Below are positions 53,237 to 60,848 of a stretch of DNA of 64,000 nucleotides, in pieces. The position numbers and the translations under genes are program-made. The notes beneath the pieces are model-generated. The model saw nothing but the letters and a program-made list of their open reading frames with translations, did no database searches and was not told the DNA's origin. How positions within the stretch are numbered: position 1 is the stretch's first letter; every line of letters starts with the position of its first letter. Source of the stretch: Deltaproteobacteria bacterium (GTDB lineage Bacteria; Desulfobacterota; Desulfuromonadia; Desulfuromonadales; Geopsychrobacteraceae); assembly GCA_024279255.1 (NCBI GenBank), contig JAJRRT010000066.1, positions 1-64,000 of the forward strand, read 5' to 3'.

Positions 53237-53389
53237 ATGCCTACGACTCGCCCAAAAACATTCGGAATTGATTTTCGCTCTATTGGAGACAAAACAATCT
53301 CCAATGCCTTACTGATACTTACCAGAGAAATAAGTAAGCTACAGGAAGAAATCATTGATCTAAAATCGCGCCTTCCGAAAGAAGAATAG
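53237..53389 (+). CDS. Cassette 3: 50-residue protein
   Basis: 50 residues, MPTTRPKTFGIDFRSIGDKT..., ending LKSRLPKEE, with a C-terminal helix of heptad type (ISNALLILTREISKLQEEII). The start is an ATG 30 nt from the GTTAGAC junction, six bases after AAAAGGAG, which supports translation. It could be an antitoxin, adaptor or small regulator; no homology can be judged by eye. Confidence 0.65.
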   Translation: MPTTRPKTFGIDFRSIGDKTISNALLILTREISKLQEEIIDLKSRLPKEE

Positions 53390-53430
53390 GAAGCAGTGCG
53401 TAGATACATATACTTTCCCGAATAGCACAG

Positions 53431-53478
53431 TGCTAAACGACACCGTTCCATCGAGCCCGTTTATCTTTAACGTTATAC
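53431..53478 (+). repeat. attC-like site 3 (partial)
   Basis: The 3' half is regular: CCGTTT, nine bases, GTTATAC (53472-53478; one off GTTRRRY). The 5' half is degenerate: the best inner arm is AAACGAC at 53436-53442, and no good RYYYAAC precedes it. It serves as the junction opening cassette 4, whose ATG follows 23 nt later. Confidence 0.5.
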
Positions 53479-53495
53479 CGAAGAAATAAAAAATA

Positions 53496-54347
53496 ATGAA
53501 ATTAGACATTTACCAAATATTCAACAATCGCGAGATTTCAATCGGTATTTGGTTAATTGCTCTGTTCATTTGGATGATTTATAAAAAAGAAACTAGGGTA
53601 GCGCTTGGCCATTTAATCAAAACTTTTTTTGCATGGAAATTGACAATTTTTTACATGGCAATGCTTTTTTACATCGTAATAATTGTTTTCGCTCTTTATT
53701 CGATTGAAATTTGGAAGTGGTCACTCACAACAAGTACAATCCTATGGGTTGCATTTGGTGCTTTTTCAATGTTTATGAATTATGAAAAAGCGAATAATGA
53801 AAACTTCATTATTGAATCAATAAAAGACCAATTTAAAATTTTAGTTTTATTTGAATTTCTCACCAATTTTTATGTATTCAACCTTTGGGCTGAGCTAATA
53901 ATTATACCGCTATCTGCGTTCATTGGTGGGATGCTAGCAATTTCCGAAACGAAAGAAGAATATGAGCCCGCCCAAAAAGCTCTAACCTTCATCCTTGCAA
54001 CATTTGGTACTTTTACAATAATTTACGTTGCCTACATGGCATTCAACGACTTTTCCAATTTTGCTACGCTGGAAAATTTACGTAGCTTTATAGTTCCAAC
54101 TTTATTGTCGTTGTCATTTTTGCCGTTCATCTATCTTGTAACATTGTCAATGAACTATGAAACACTGTTCACCAGGCTGAGCTTTATTTCCAAAGAAAAG
54201 CATGTAGTCAGTTATGCAAGAAAAAGGTTTATCCTCACATTTGGAATTAACCTAAAAAAACTCAATAAATGGTCAAAGGAAATGAATAAATACTACTTCG
54301 ACACAACTGAAAGTGTTGATAAAGCCTTAAATTGTTTCGGAAATTAA
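53496..54347 (+). CDS. Cassette 4: multi-pass membrane protein
   Basis: 283 residues with about six hydrophobic segments (for example GIWLIALFIWMIYK near 15-30, IFYMAMLFYIVIIVFALYSI near 50-72, ALTFILATFGTFTIIYVAYM near 165-185, VPTLLSLSFLPFIYLVTLSM near 205-225) and a soluble C-terminal tail. No known family. A cassette-borne membrane protein could be a pore-forming or membrane-sensing effector, but nothing proves that. The start has no strong ribosome site. Confidence 0.65.
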   Translation: MKLDIYQIFNNREISIGIWLIALFIWMIYKKETRVALGHLIKTFFAWKLTIFYMAMLFYIVIIVFALYSIEIWKWSLTTSTILWVAFGAFSMFMNYEKANNENFIIESIKDQFKILVLFEFLTNFYVFNLWAELIIIPLSAFIGGMLAISETKEEYEPAQKALTFILATFGTFTIIYVAYMAFNDFSNFATLENLRSFIVPTLLSLSFLPFIYLVTLSMNYETLFTRLSFISKEKHVVSYARKRFILTFGINLKKLNKWSKEMNKYYFDTTESVDKALNCFGN

Positions 54348-54360
54348 AACAAAAAAAACG

Positions 54361-54473
54361 GGATAACAATCTAATTAACACGGTCGGAAAATACGTCAGG
54401 TTTGCAACCTTGCAAGCCTGACTCCGTAGATTATTTAAGTATTACTTAGGTACGAATGTATAAGCGGTTTAAC
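54361..54473 (+). repeat. attC-like site 4 (partial)
   Basis: R'' GGATAAC (54361-54367) matches the cassette 4 start GTTATAC at six of seven bases; the inner part shares GAAAATACGTC with site 1 and holds a near-perfect stem GTCAGG-T-TTGCAA/TTGCAA-G-CCTGAC (54395-54422). A candidate core GTTTAAC lies at 54467-54473, giving 113 bases, in line with sites 1 and 2, but the L' arm is not clear. Confidence 0.5.
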
Positions 54474-54500
54474 TAGGATTATGGGAGTGTAATTCAAGAC

Positions 54501-57500
54501 ATGAAACATGCAATTGTTCACGTGGCTGATATTCATTATCGCAAAGATGCGCCTGAAGGCGCATCAAGTATCATAAAAGCCTTTGTAACGGATTTAGAGG
54601 AGCAAATAAAATCCCTTGCGGGCTACCAGCTCTCTATTGCCATGACGGGAGATATTGTTCAATCGGGCGCCGATATGGAATCATATGAGGCTGTCATTGC
54701 GGAACTCGACACTCGATTGGATGCCATGGGTATAACTAAGAATGATAGAGTAGTTGTTCCCGGAAATCATGATCTTGATCGGCAGCTCGTGGAAGACAAT
54801 TACGATGATTATGTGAAACTCCATGATAAGCACACAGGAACAGAACCCGAATTCAATAATTTCATGTGCGCACACAACCGTCTACATGACAAGTTTGAGA
54901 ACTATGAATTGTTCGTATCGGAGTTCGCAAAGCATGATGCCTTTTTTTCGCGTCTAGGTTGGGGTTATAATATTGATGACAATGTGGGGGTGTATTGCCT
55001 AAATTCTGCTCTATGTTCATTCGGGGGGGCGAGAGGGGTAGATGATGAAGAGAGGCTGGCAATATATACTCGCGGGTTAGTGGAGTGGTGTAACAATAAG
55101 ACCACTTCCACCAACATACTGCTGCTACATCATCCTCTTGATCATTTGAATGCTTGGAGCAGAACGGAGTTGCAATCCATTATTGAGGAACATTTTTGCC
55201 TATGCTTGTCTGGCCATAATCATCTTCCGGCCGTATATCACAATAGAATTCCCCAGAACTCACTGATGTGCTCTGCTCCCCCGTTATTTAGTTGCAAACA
55301 AGACACTCTGGCATATTCCATAGTGCTCATTGAAAATAATGAACCGTCATACATCAAGTATAGAGAGTATAACGGAGGTAAATTTTTCCCGAGTTTGCGA
55401 CTTGCCAAAACGGACGATGGCACTGTCAAGCTAGACAACACTTATCTTCACAGCCTTCAGCAATTAGAATTAAAACTGCAAAATGCACTGCAATCCTTTA
55501 AGGGCCAGCCCTACGTTTTCATAAAGCCAAAACTTTCTGAATCGCGAGAGCACAATGATAAAACTAATCTACTTGAAAGCCTTATCGACTCGCCTGACAA
55601 TGCAATTATTGTTGCTCCCCCACAATTCGGTCTGACCTGCCTCTCTCTTTACATGCAGGTTGAGGCATTCAAGAAAAGAAGGAAATTTTGGATATATATC
55701 GACGCTACGCATGTAAAAACAAGAAATGTACTAAAAACCATAGAAGAAGAACTTCAGCGTTATAGCAAGGAAGACTCTGACATAGAATGCATAATGATTG
55801 ATGGATGGGACAACTCTTTAGTCGATCATTCAAATATGATCAAGGTTATCGACGATGAATACGCCGACATTCCTTTGGTTCTACTCTCAAGTAAAACCGT
55901 ATGCCTTGACTCTACATTTTCTCTCTCGAAAGTAAACAGGGATCTAAATGTACTTCACTTGCAGTCACTCACTCGAAGTTCTATGCGGGTTCTCGTATCG
56001 GGTTACAATGAAGAAAGGTCAGTCGGAAAAGAAGACGAAGTCCTTTCACATATGGTAAAGCATATGGAAACTATAAACATTCATAGAACCGCACTGAACT
56101 GCTTAACTTTATTAAGGGTGTTAGAAAGTAATTACAATGAAAAGGTGTTAAACAGGACGAAGCTTATGAAAGCAATCCTATTTGTTCTGTTTACTGATAA
56201 CGAGAGCTTTTCATATTCAAATGAAAGACCTGAAGTTGATGAGTGTACCTACGTGCTGGGGCAATACTGCAAAGATCTCGTAATGCAATCAACTGGGAGT
56301 TTTGATGCGATCGAATTCGCTAATAAACTAAGAAAAATTTGCGATGAAAACCTCATGTCACTCGATGTTGATAGAATGATCGAAGTGCTAATTGATAATA
56401 ATATTCTTGTCAGACACCAAAATATTTATGAGTTTAAGCATTCTTTTTGGATATTCTACTTTTCCGCTGAATACATGCGGCACGATGATGTGTTCAAAGA
56501 TTACGTCCTGGGAAAACAGAAGTATATCAATTATCCTGAAATTATTGAATTCTATGCAGGCATAGATGGCAAGAGAGAAGATGCCGTAAAAATATTGTTG
56601 ACTGACCTTAACAACTTGATTGATAAGGTTGGCGATAATATTGGCATTAAGGAGTCGTTCAATCCTCTATCAAGGTTCTTATGGAATCCCTCTGATGGGT
56701 TTATTAAAGAAGTAAGACATGAGATTTCCGAAAAGGTGGAATCGTCTAATTTGCCATCCGCATTAAAGGATAAGCATGCAGATAGCAACTATGCTTCTGA
56801 AGCACCCTATGATCAGAGTATCAACCAATTCCTAGATGACTATGCAGTGCGCAGCTTGTTGCAAAGCATTAAGGCGACCTCCAGAGCATTGCGCAATAGT
56901 ACATTTATTAGTCGTGAACTGAAGCTTGATACTGCAAAAGCAATTTTTAGGGGATGGGAGGAGTTCTCAAAAGTAATTTTTTGGATTTCCCCATCACTTG
57001 CTCAGAAAGGTAGAGCAACACACGATGGGCTTAGTTTAGTACTGGCTAGTGGATTTTCTGAGGATGTGAAAGAGAGGTTCAAAGAAATCCTTATCGCTAA
57101 CCCTCTGAATGTCGTTGCATTATTAAAAGATGATTTGTCTTCCAAAAAGATGGGCCCGCTTCTTTGCAAATTTCTTGCAGATAGTGACTCTGAAATACAA
57201 AAGCATCTCATCTCTATTTTCTTATTAGAAGAACGCCCCACCGATTGGGACAAACATTTACTTGACCACCTAAATCTTTTGCATCCTAGTTCTTTTTATC
57301 TTGGTAACCTTTTAAGCAATTTAAAGCAGGAAATTAAGACTGGATTCATAGAGAAACCCGAAGAAGCACAGTTGAAGAAACTTGTGGGTGCCGTTCTTGC
57401 GAAGCGACGCTATGCTGGTAAACTCACGGAGAAGAAACGGAAGGCAATTTCTGCTGGCATGATGATGAACAAGGAGAATGAGCTGCCCATAGATCAATTG

Positions 57501-57539
57501 CTTTCTAGTGTCACACCTAGACCCAGCCGAAGTCGTTGA
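54501..57539 (+). CDS. Cassette 5: calcineurin-like phosphoesterase joined to STAND-like NTPase
   Basis: 1012 residues. The N-terminus (1-260) is a calcineurin-like metallophosphoesterase with all metal motifs: ADIH (D10, H12), GD (50-51), GNHD (88-91), HH (210-211), GHNH (238-241). Residues about 370-560 look like an NTPase core: VAPPQFGLTCL (371-381) fills the Walker A position but Leu replaces the Lys of GKT, and Walker B reads IECIMID (D434). The rest (about 560-1012) is helical. This is the layout of STAND-type sensor proteins with an enzymatic effector. It ends the array; no attC follows. Confidence 0.8.
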   Translation: MKHAIVHVADIHYRKDAPEGASSIIKAFVTDLEEQIKSLAGYQLSIAMTGDIVQSGADMESYEAVIAELDTRLDAMGITKNDRVVVPGNHDLDRQLVEDNYDDYVKLHDKHTGTEPEFNNFMCAHNRLHDKFENYELFVSEFAKHDAFFSRLGWGYNIDDNVGVYCLNSALCSFGGARGVDDEERLAIYTRGLVEWCNNKTTSTNILLLHHPLDHLNAWSRTELQSIIEEHFCLCLSGHNHLPAVYHNRIPQNSLMCSAPPLFSCKQDTLAYSIVLIENNEPSYIKYREYNGGKFFPSLRLAKTDDGTVKLDNTYLHSLQQLELKLQNALQSFKGQPYVFIKPKLSESREHNDKTNLLESLIDSPDNAIIVAPPQFGLTCLSLYMQVEAFKKRRKFWIYIDATHVKTRNVLKTIEEELQRYSKEDSDIECIMIDGWDNSLVDHSNMIKVIDDEYADIPLVLLSSKTVCLDSTFSLSKVNRDLNVLHLQSLTRSSMRVLVSGYNEERSVGKEDEVLSHMVKHMETINIHRTALNCLTLLRVLESNYNEKVLNRTKLMKAILFVLFTDNESFSYSNERPEVDECTYVLGQYCKDLVMQSTGSFDAIEFANKLRKICDENLMSLDVDRMIEVLIDNNILVRHQNIYEFKHSFWIFYFSAEYMRHDDVFKDYVLGKQKYINYPEIIEFYAGIDGKREDAVKILLTDLNNLIDKVGDNIGIKESFNPLSRFLWNPSDGFIKEVRHEISEKVESSNLPSALKDKHADSNYASEAPYDQSINQFLDDYAVRSLLQSIKATSRALRNSTFISRELKLDTAKAIFRGWEEFSKVIFWISPSLAQKGRATHDGLSLVLASGFSEDVKERFKEILIANPLNVVALLKDDLSSKKMGPLLCKFLADSDSEIQKHLISIFLLEERPTDWDKHLLDHLNLLHPSSFYLGNLLSNLKQEIKTGFIEKPEEAQLKKLVGAVLAKRRYAGKLTEKKRKAISAGMMMNKENELPIDQLLSSVTPRPSRSR

Positions 57540-57567
57540 AAGAAAAAAGAAACCCATTTTAAAATAA

Positions 57568-57585
57568 ACCCTTTGAACAAAGGGT
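57568..57585 (+). terminator. Hairpin after cassette 5
   Basis: ACCCTTT-GAAC-AAAGGGT... forms a stem of seven pairs 29 bases after the stop of the phosphoesterase gene. No T-run follows, but the stronger terminator at 57629 lies just downstream. Confidence 0.5.
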
Positions 57586-57628
57586 CATATCCTGACAACC
57601 CACAAAGCTGCTATCATTCGATATCAAC

Positions 57629-57665
57629 AAAGGCCCCGACCACCCCGGACGGGGCCTTTGTTTTT
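57629..57665 (+). terminator. Rho-independent terminator
   Basis: AAAGGCCCCG pairs with CGGGGCCTTT around an eleven-base loop, followed by GTTTTTC. It marks the right edge of the cassette insert and separates it from the lysis genes. Confidence 0.85.
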
Positions 57666-57798
57666 CCTGAAGCACTTCAACTGAACATCCCCTCCCCCAT
57701 CTAATATCCTGACCCCCGTAACGAACATTGCGCCGCCGGGCACCGCCCCGGCTTTCCACAGCCGACCATCTGGTCGGCTACACGCATACGGGGAATCC

Positions 57799-58371
57799 AT
57801 GAAAAACAAAACTCGCATCCTGATCGATCCCGGCCATCCAGCCAAAGACAACCCAGGCGCTATTCACGAAGGTGTCTTTGAAGCCGACATCAACCTGCAA
57901 GTGGCTATCCGCCTCGGCGATAAGCTGGCCGCTGCCGGTTTTGCCGAACGCTACACCCGCAAAGACAGCCTCCCTGTCGAGCTTTACGACCGAGTCCACA
58001 TCGAGCATCTAACCAAGCCAGATCTATTTATCAGCCTGCACTGCAACAGCTTCAGCTCCCCCGGTGTCCACGGGCTTGAGGTCTTCACCAGCGTCGGTCA
58101 AACCGCCGCTGATCAAGCGGCCACCTGCGTCAGCAAATGTCTGCAAAGGTCTTTCCCGGCCTCCAGCTTTCGCGCTGATCTGTCTGATGGTGACCCAGAC
58201 AAAGAAGCGCACTTCTACGTGCTCGACAACACCCGCTGCGCTGCGATGCTGGTCGAGATGGGTTTTTTATCCAACCCCGCAGAGCGCGCCTGGCTCACCG
58301 ATCCAGAAACCCAGGACGCCATTGCCGAGGCAATCTGCATCGCACTGATCGAGTGGAGAGACAACCGATGA
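57799..58371 (+). CDS. Phage N-acetylmuramoyl-L-alanine amidase (endolysin)
   Basis: 190 residues, Amidase_3 fold. The zinc ligands are visible: H in DPGHPAKD (about 12), E in GVFEADIN (about 26), H in ISLHCNSF near 80, and the catalytic E in LVEMGFLSN near 155. No signal peptide, as is usual for a holin-dependent endolysin. The stop overlaps the next start by four bases. Confidence 0.9.
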   Translation: MKNKTRILIDPGHPAKDNPGAIHEGVFEADINLQVAIRLGDKLAAAGFAERYTRKDSLPVELYDRVHIEHLTKPDLFISLHCNSFSSPGVHGLEVFTSVGQTAADQAATCVSKCLQRSFPASSFRADLSDGDPDKEAHFYVLDNTRCAAMLVEMGFLSNPAERAWLTDPETQDAIAEAICIALIEWRDNR

Positions 58372-58805
58372 CCACCCGCGAATTCAGCCCAACACTACCG
58401 GTCAAACTGTTCGCCCCCAGCGACTATATCAAGTCGAGCAAACGGGTCCGTGCCCGTGTCGTTAACGGCTGCGGTACCGGCGGCTGGAAAGGCGCGCTGA
58501 TTCCCGAGACTTTCTACGGCCTCAAGATCACCGCCGCCTGCAACATCCACGACTGGATGTACCTGCGCGGCCAGACCCCGGCCGACAAAGAAGAAGCCGA
58601 TCGCGTTTTCTTGAATAACCTGCTGCGCCTGGTCAATTCCGGTAGCAGCTGGAGCTGGCTCAAGGCTCTGCGCCGCCGCCGGGCGCTCAAGTATTACCAC
58701 GCTGTTCGTCTCGCCGGTGGTCCGGCTTTCTGGGATGGCAAGAACGATCCCGACACCCAGATCTCAGCCGACCTGGCCGAGGTCAAAGAGGAGGATAAAC
58801 GATGA
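58368..58805 (+). CDS. Phage protein with phospholipase A2-like motif
   Basis: 145 residues from the ATG at 58368 (in-frame ATG at 58353 lies inside the amidase). The stretch NGCGTGGWKGALIPE followed by ACNIHDWMY has the Gly-rich calcium loop and the C-x-x-HD core of phospholipase A2-like proteins. Mu-like phages often carry such a gene in the lysis region. Membrane attack in lysis is an inference. The next gene overlaps its stop. Confidence 0.6.
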   Translation: MTTREFSPTLPVKLFAPSDYIKSSKRVRARVVNGCGTGGWKGALIPETFYGLKITAACNIHDWMYLRGQTPADKEEADRVFLNNLLRLVNSGSSWSWLKALRRRRALKYYHAVRLAGGPAFWDGKNDPDTQISADLAEVKEEDKR

Positions 58806-59323
58806 CCCGATTCGCCCTGTTACTGGTCGCCCTGTCAATTGCCGTGTCCGTTGGCTTCGGCTGCAGTGGCATCACCAAGATCTTCGAGAAACATGATGTC
58901 GCGCTCGAACTGGTGGTCCGCGCCACCGCCGGGCGCATCTTGACCGAAAATCCACACTGGGTGGTCCCGGCCCAGCTGATCACCGCCGAAGCCTTGACCC
59001 TGATCGATGACGATCCCCTGGTCTCATTGGCCGAACTTGAACAAAGCATCGTCGCCCGGATCAACTGGAACAAGCTGACTCCTGAAGAGCAAGCCTTACT
59101 CAGGGTACTGATCAGCGGAGTCCGACAGGATCTCGAAGAACATTTTCGACAACAAGGCATAAGCGATCCCTCGGGTGCTGCCGTTCGCGCCGCCCAGATC
59201 CTCAACTGGATCAATCAGAGCGCCACTCTGCGGATGAGCAGCAACGTCGTCAACTGGTCATCGCTGCAGACCTATGCCAGGGGAACACAGGTTATGCCTT
59301 GGGCCGGGGGCTGCGGTGCCTGA
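58802..59323 (+). CDS. Phage lipoprotein of lysis region
   Basis: 173 residues. A signal sequence ending VGFGCSGI suggests a lipoprotein; the rest is helical (LALELVVRATAGRIL-like, then LRVLISGVRQDLEEHFRQQG near residue 100). Its place beside the endolysin suggests a spanin or other lysis accessory role. It overlaps its neighbours by four and eight bases. Confidence 0.6.
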   Translation: MTRFALLLVALSIAVSVGFGCSGITKIFEKHDVALELVVRATAGRILTENPHWVVPAQLITAEALTLIDDDPLVSLAELEQSIVARINWNKLTPEEQALLRVLISGVRQDLEEHFRQQGISDPSGAAVRAAQILNWINQSATLRMSSNVVNWSSLQTYARGTQVMPWAGGCGA

Positions 59324-59540
59324 TTTCACCGACCGCGTGCAAGACGCCACCGAGCTGTTCAACTCGTTGGCTCTGGCCGATGCTACGCGCGGATCAGCGC
59401 CGAAGCCCAGCCGCCAAGACTGTCTCGACTGCGAAGAGCCGATACCCGAAGCACGCCGCGAAGCGCAGCCTGGCTGCGAACGTTGCTTGGCATGTCAAAC
59501 AGACCTTGAAAATATCACCGACAACTGGAGGCCCCTTTGA
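59316..59540 (+). CDS. DksA/TraR-type zinc finger protein
   Basis: 74 residues from GTG at 59316, inside the end of the previous gene. Four cysteines in C-x2-C...C-x2-C arrangement (CLDCEEPIPEARREA, then CERCLAC) match the TraR/DksA zinc finger. TraR-like phage proteins bind RNA polymerase and change transcription without needing ppGpp. The stop overlaps the next start. Confidence 0.82.
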   Translation: MPDFTDRVQDATELFNSLALADATRGSAPKPSRQDCLDCEEPIPEARREAQPGCERCLACQTDLENITDNWRPL

Positions 59541-59962
59541 CACCACAGCCACTCGATTACAACGCCTGGAAGTTCTGGCTCGACATCGCTCAACTGATCG
59601 GACTGATTGTCATCGGTCTTTATACCTGGTGGGCGAACCGTGAAAAGGTCAACTCCAAAAGGTTCAAGACCCTTGAAACTAAAGTTGGCGACCGAGTCAC
59701 CAAAGTCGCTCTCGATGCGATCGAAAAAGAACGAGAAGAGCGGTGCGAACGCCACCGGGAAAGAACCGGCAGCATCGAAGGTGAAATGAAGGGGTTTAAG
59801 GCTGACCTGAAGCACTTGCCAACGAAGGACGATATCGGTCGGGTTCACGCCCGTATGGACACCGTCGCCAGCGAGATCGATCAAGCCGTCGGTGAGTTAA
59901 GAGCGACAACCCGCCAAGTCAACCTGGTTCTTGAATCACTATTACAGAGGGATAAACGATGA
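59537..59962 (+). CDS. DUF2730-type phage protein
   Basis: 141 residues from a TTG start that overlaps the zinc-finger stop (GGAG lies seven bases upstream). One N-terminal membrane segment (FWLDIAQLIGLIVIGLYTWW, about 13-32) precedes a charged helical body that looks like a coiled coil. Such proteins accompany the Mu head genes; the role is unknown. Confidence 0.75.
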   Translation: MTPQPLDYNAWKFWLDIAQLIGLIVIGLYTWWANREKVNSKRFKTLETKVGDRVTKVALDAIEKEREERCERHRERTGSIEGEMKGFKADLKHLPTKDDIGRVHARMDTVASEIDQAVGELRATTRQVNLVLESLLQRDKR

Positions 59963-60258
59963 ATTTCAGCGCACTACTCGATGAAGACCAGCGCCTGGTC
60001 ATTCTGCGTGCCCTTGCCGCCGACAACGGTTTTGAGCACAACGAAAGCATCCTGCATAGCATCCTCGCTGAGTTCGGTCACAAGGTCGGCCGCGACAAGG
60101 TCCGCACCCTGATCAGCTGGCTCAAGGATCAAGGGCTGGTTACCGTCCGCACCGCTGGCAGCACCATGATCCCGCGCATCACTCAGGCCGGGCTCGATGC
60201 CGCCAACGGCGCAACCAACATCCCCGGCGTCAAGCGCCCCTCTCCAGGGATGGGCTGA
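59959..60258 (+). CDS. Small phage winged-helix protein
   Basis: 99 residues, FSALLDEDQRLVILRALAAD then LISWLKDQGLVTVRTAGSTM: a winged-helix pattern with a recognition helix and beta wing. It resembles the small gene between gp25-like and gp27-like genes in Mu-like phages. It overlaps its neighbours by four and one bases. Confidence 0.7.
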   Translation: MNFSALLDEDQRLVILRALAADNGFEHNESILHSILAEFGHKVGRDKVRTLISWLKDQGLVTVRTAGSTMIPRITQAGLDAANGATNIPGVKRPSPGMG

Positions 60259-60848
60259 TGAGCAACCAGCAATCGAGCATCGATCTACTACCCGACTTGG
60301 TCCGCGAGAAACTGAACGCGATGCTTGACGATCGCAAGATCACTCAAAAAGACGCTGTCGAGCGGATCAACGTCATCCTGGCTGAGATGAAAGCCACTGG
60401 CGAACTCGATGATGCCAGCCCGGAAAAACTTAGCAAAAGCTCGGTCAATCGCTATGACATGCAGATGCGCGAAGTCGGAGCCAAGTTGCGCCAGTCGCGT
60501 GAGGTCGCGGACCGCTGGATCAGAAATCTAGGCGCTGCACCACAAGGGCAGATCGGCAACCTGATCAACGAAATGCTCCGCACCGTAGCCTTTGATCTAA
60601 CTCTCCACGCAGGAGAAGAAGGCATTACAGCCGAAAACGCACCCGCCATCGCCGGAATAGGCAAAGACCTTTCGCTGATGATGATGCGGCTTGAAAAAGC
60701 CGCCAACCTCAACGTCGAACGTGAAAAAGAGATCCGTAAGCAGGCCTTGGCCGATGCTGCCGACACTGTTGAAGAAGCCGCCCGTCAGATGGGCCAAAGC
60801 GAAGAAGACGCCATGTTCTGGCGCAAGAAAGTCTTGGGAGCTGGTTAA
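60258..60848 (+). CDS. Mu gp27-like protein (DUF3486), small terminase candidate
   Basis: 196 residues: an N-terminal helix-turn-helix section (LPDLVREKLNAMLDDRKITQ, then VERINVILAEMKATG) followed by a helical C-terminus with LNVEREKEIRKQALADAADT. This is the DUF3486 pattern of Mu gp27, thought to act as the small terminase subunit. It overlaps the previous gene by one base and abuts the terminase gene. Confidence 0.85.
   Translation: MSNQQSSIDLLPDLVREKLNAMLDDRKITQKDAVERINVILAEMKATGELDDASPEKLSKSSVNRYDMQMREVGAKLRQSREVADRWIRNLGAAPQGQIGNLINEMLRTVAFDLTLHAGEEGITAENAPAIAGIGKDLSLMMMRLEKAANLNVEREKEIRKQALADAADTVEEAARQMGQSEEDAMFWRKKVLGAG

Larger units (their letters stand above)
51451..57539 (+). mobile_element. 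Integron-like cassette array without integrase in the window
   Basis: Five ORFs in one orientation, each starting 23-35 nt after a GTTRRRY-like junction (51507, 52015, 53206, 53472, 54467); four of the five are followed by attC-like sites. Cassette ends match: GCCTAAC with its own GTTAGGC (exact), ATACAAC with GTTGTGT and GGATAAC with GTTATAC (one mismatch each). Three sites also share AAAATAC at a similar position. Base composition is AT-richer than the surrounding phage genes. No intI gene is seen. The last gene has no resolved attC. This resembles a cluster of attC sites lacking an integrase. Confidence 0.75.

Noticed and set aside
54467-57539. Cassette 5 as a complete integron cassette
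   Set aside because: The opening junction GTTTAAC is one off consensus and no RYYYAAC/GTTRRRY pair follows the stop (best is AATAAAC near 57563); listed as probable last member only.
51400-57800. A retron, DGR, CRISPR array or reverse transcriptase in the insert
   Set aside because: No reverse transcriptase, template/variable repeat pair or regularly spaced short repeats were seen in any frame.
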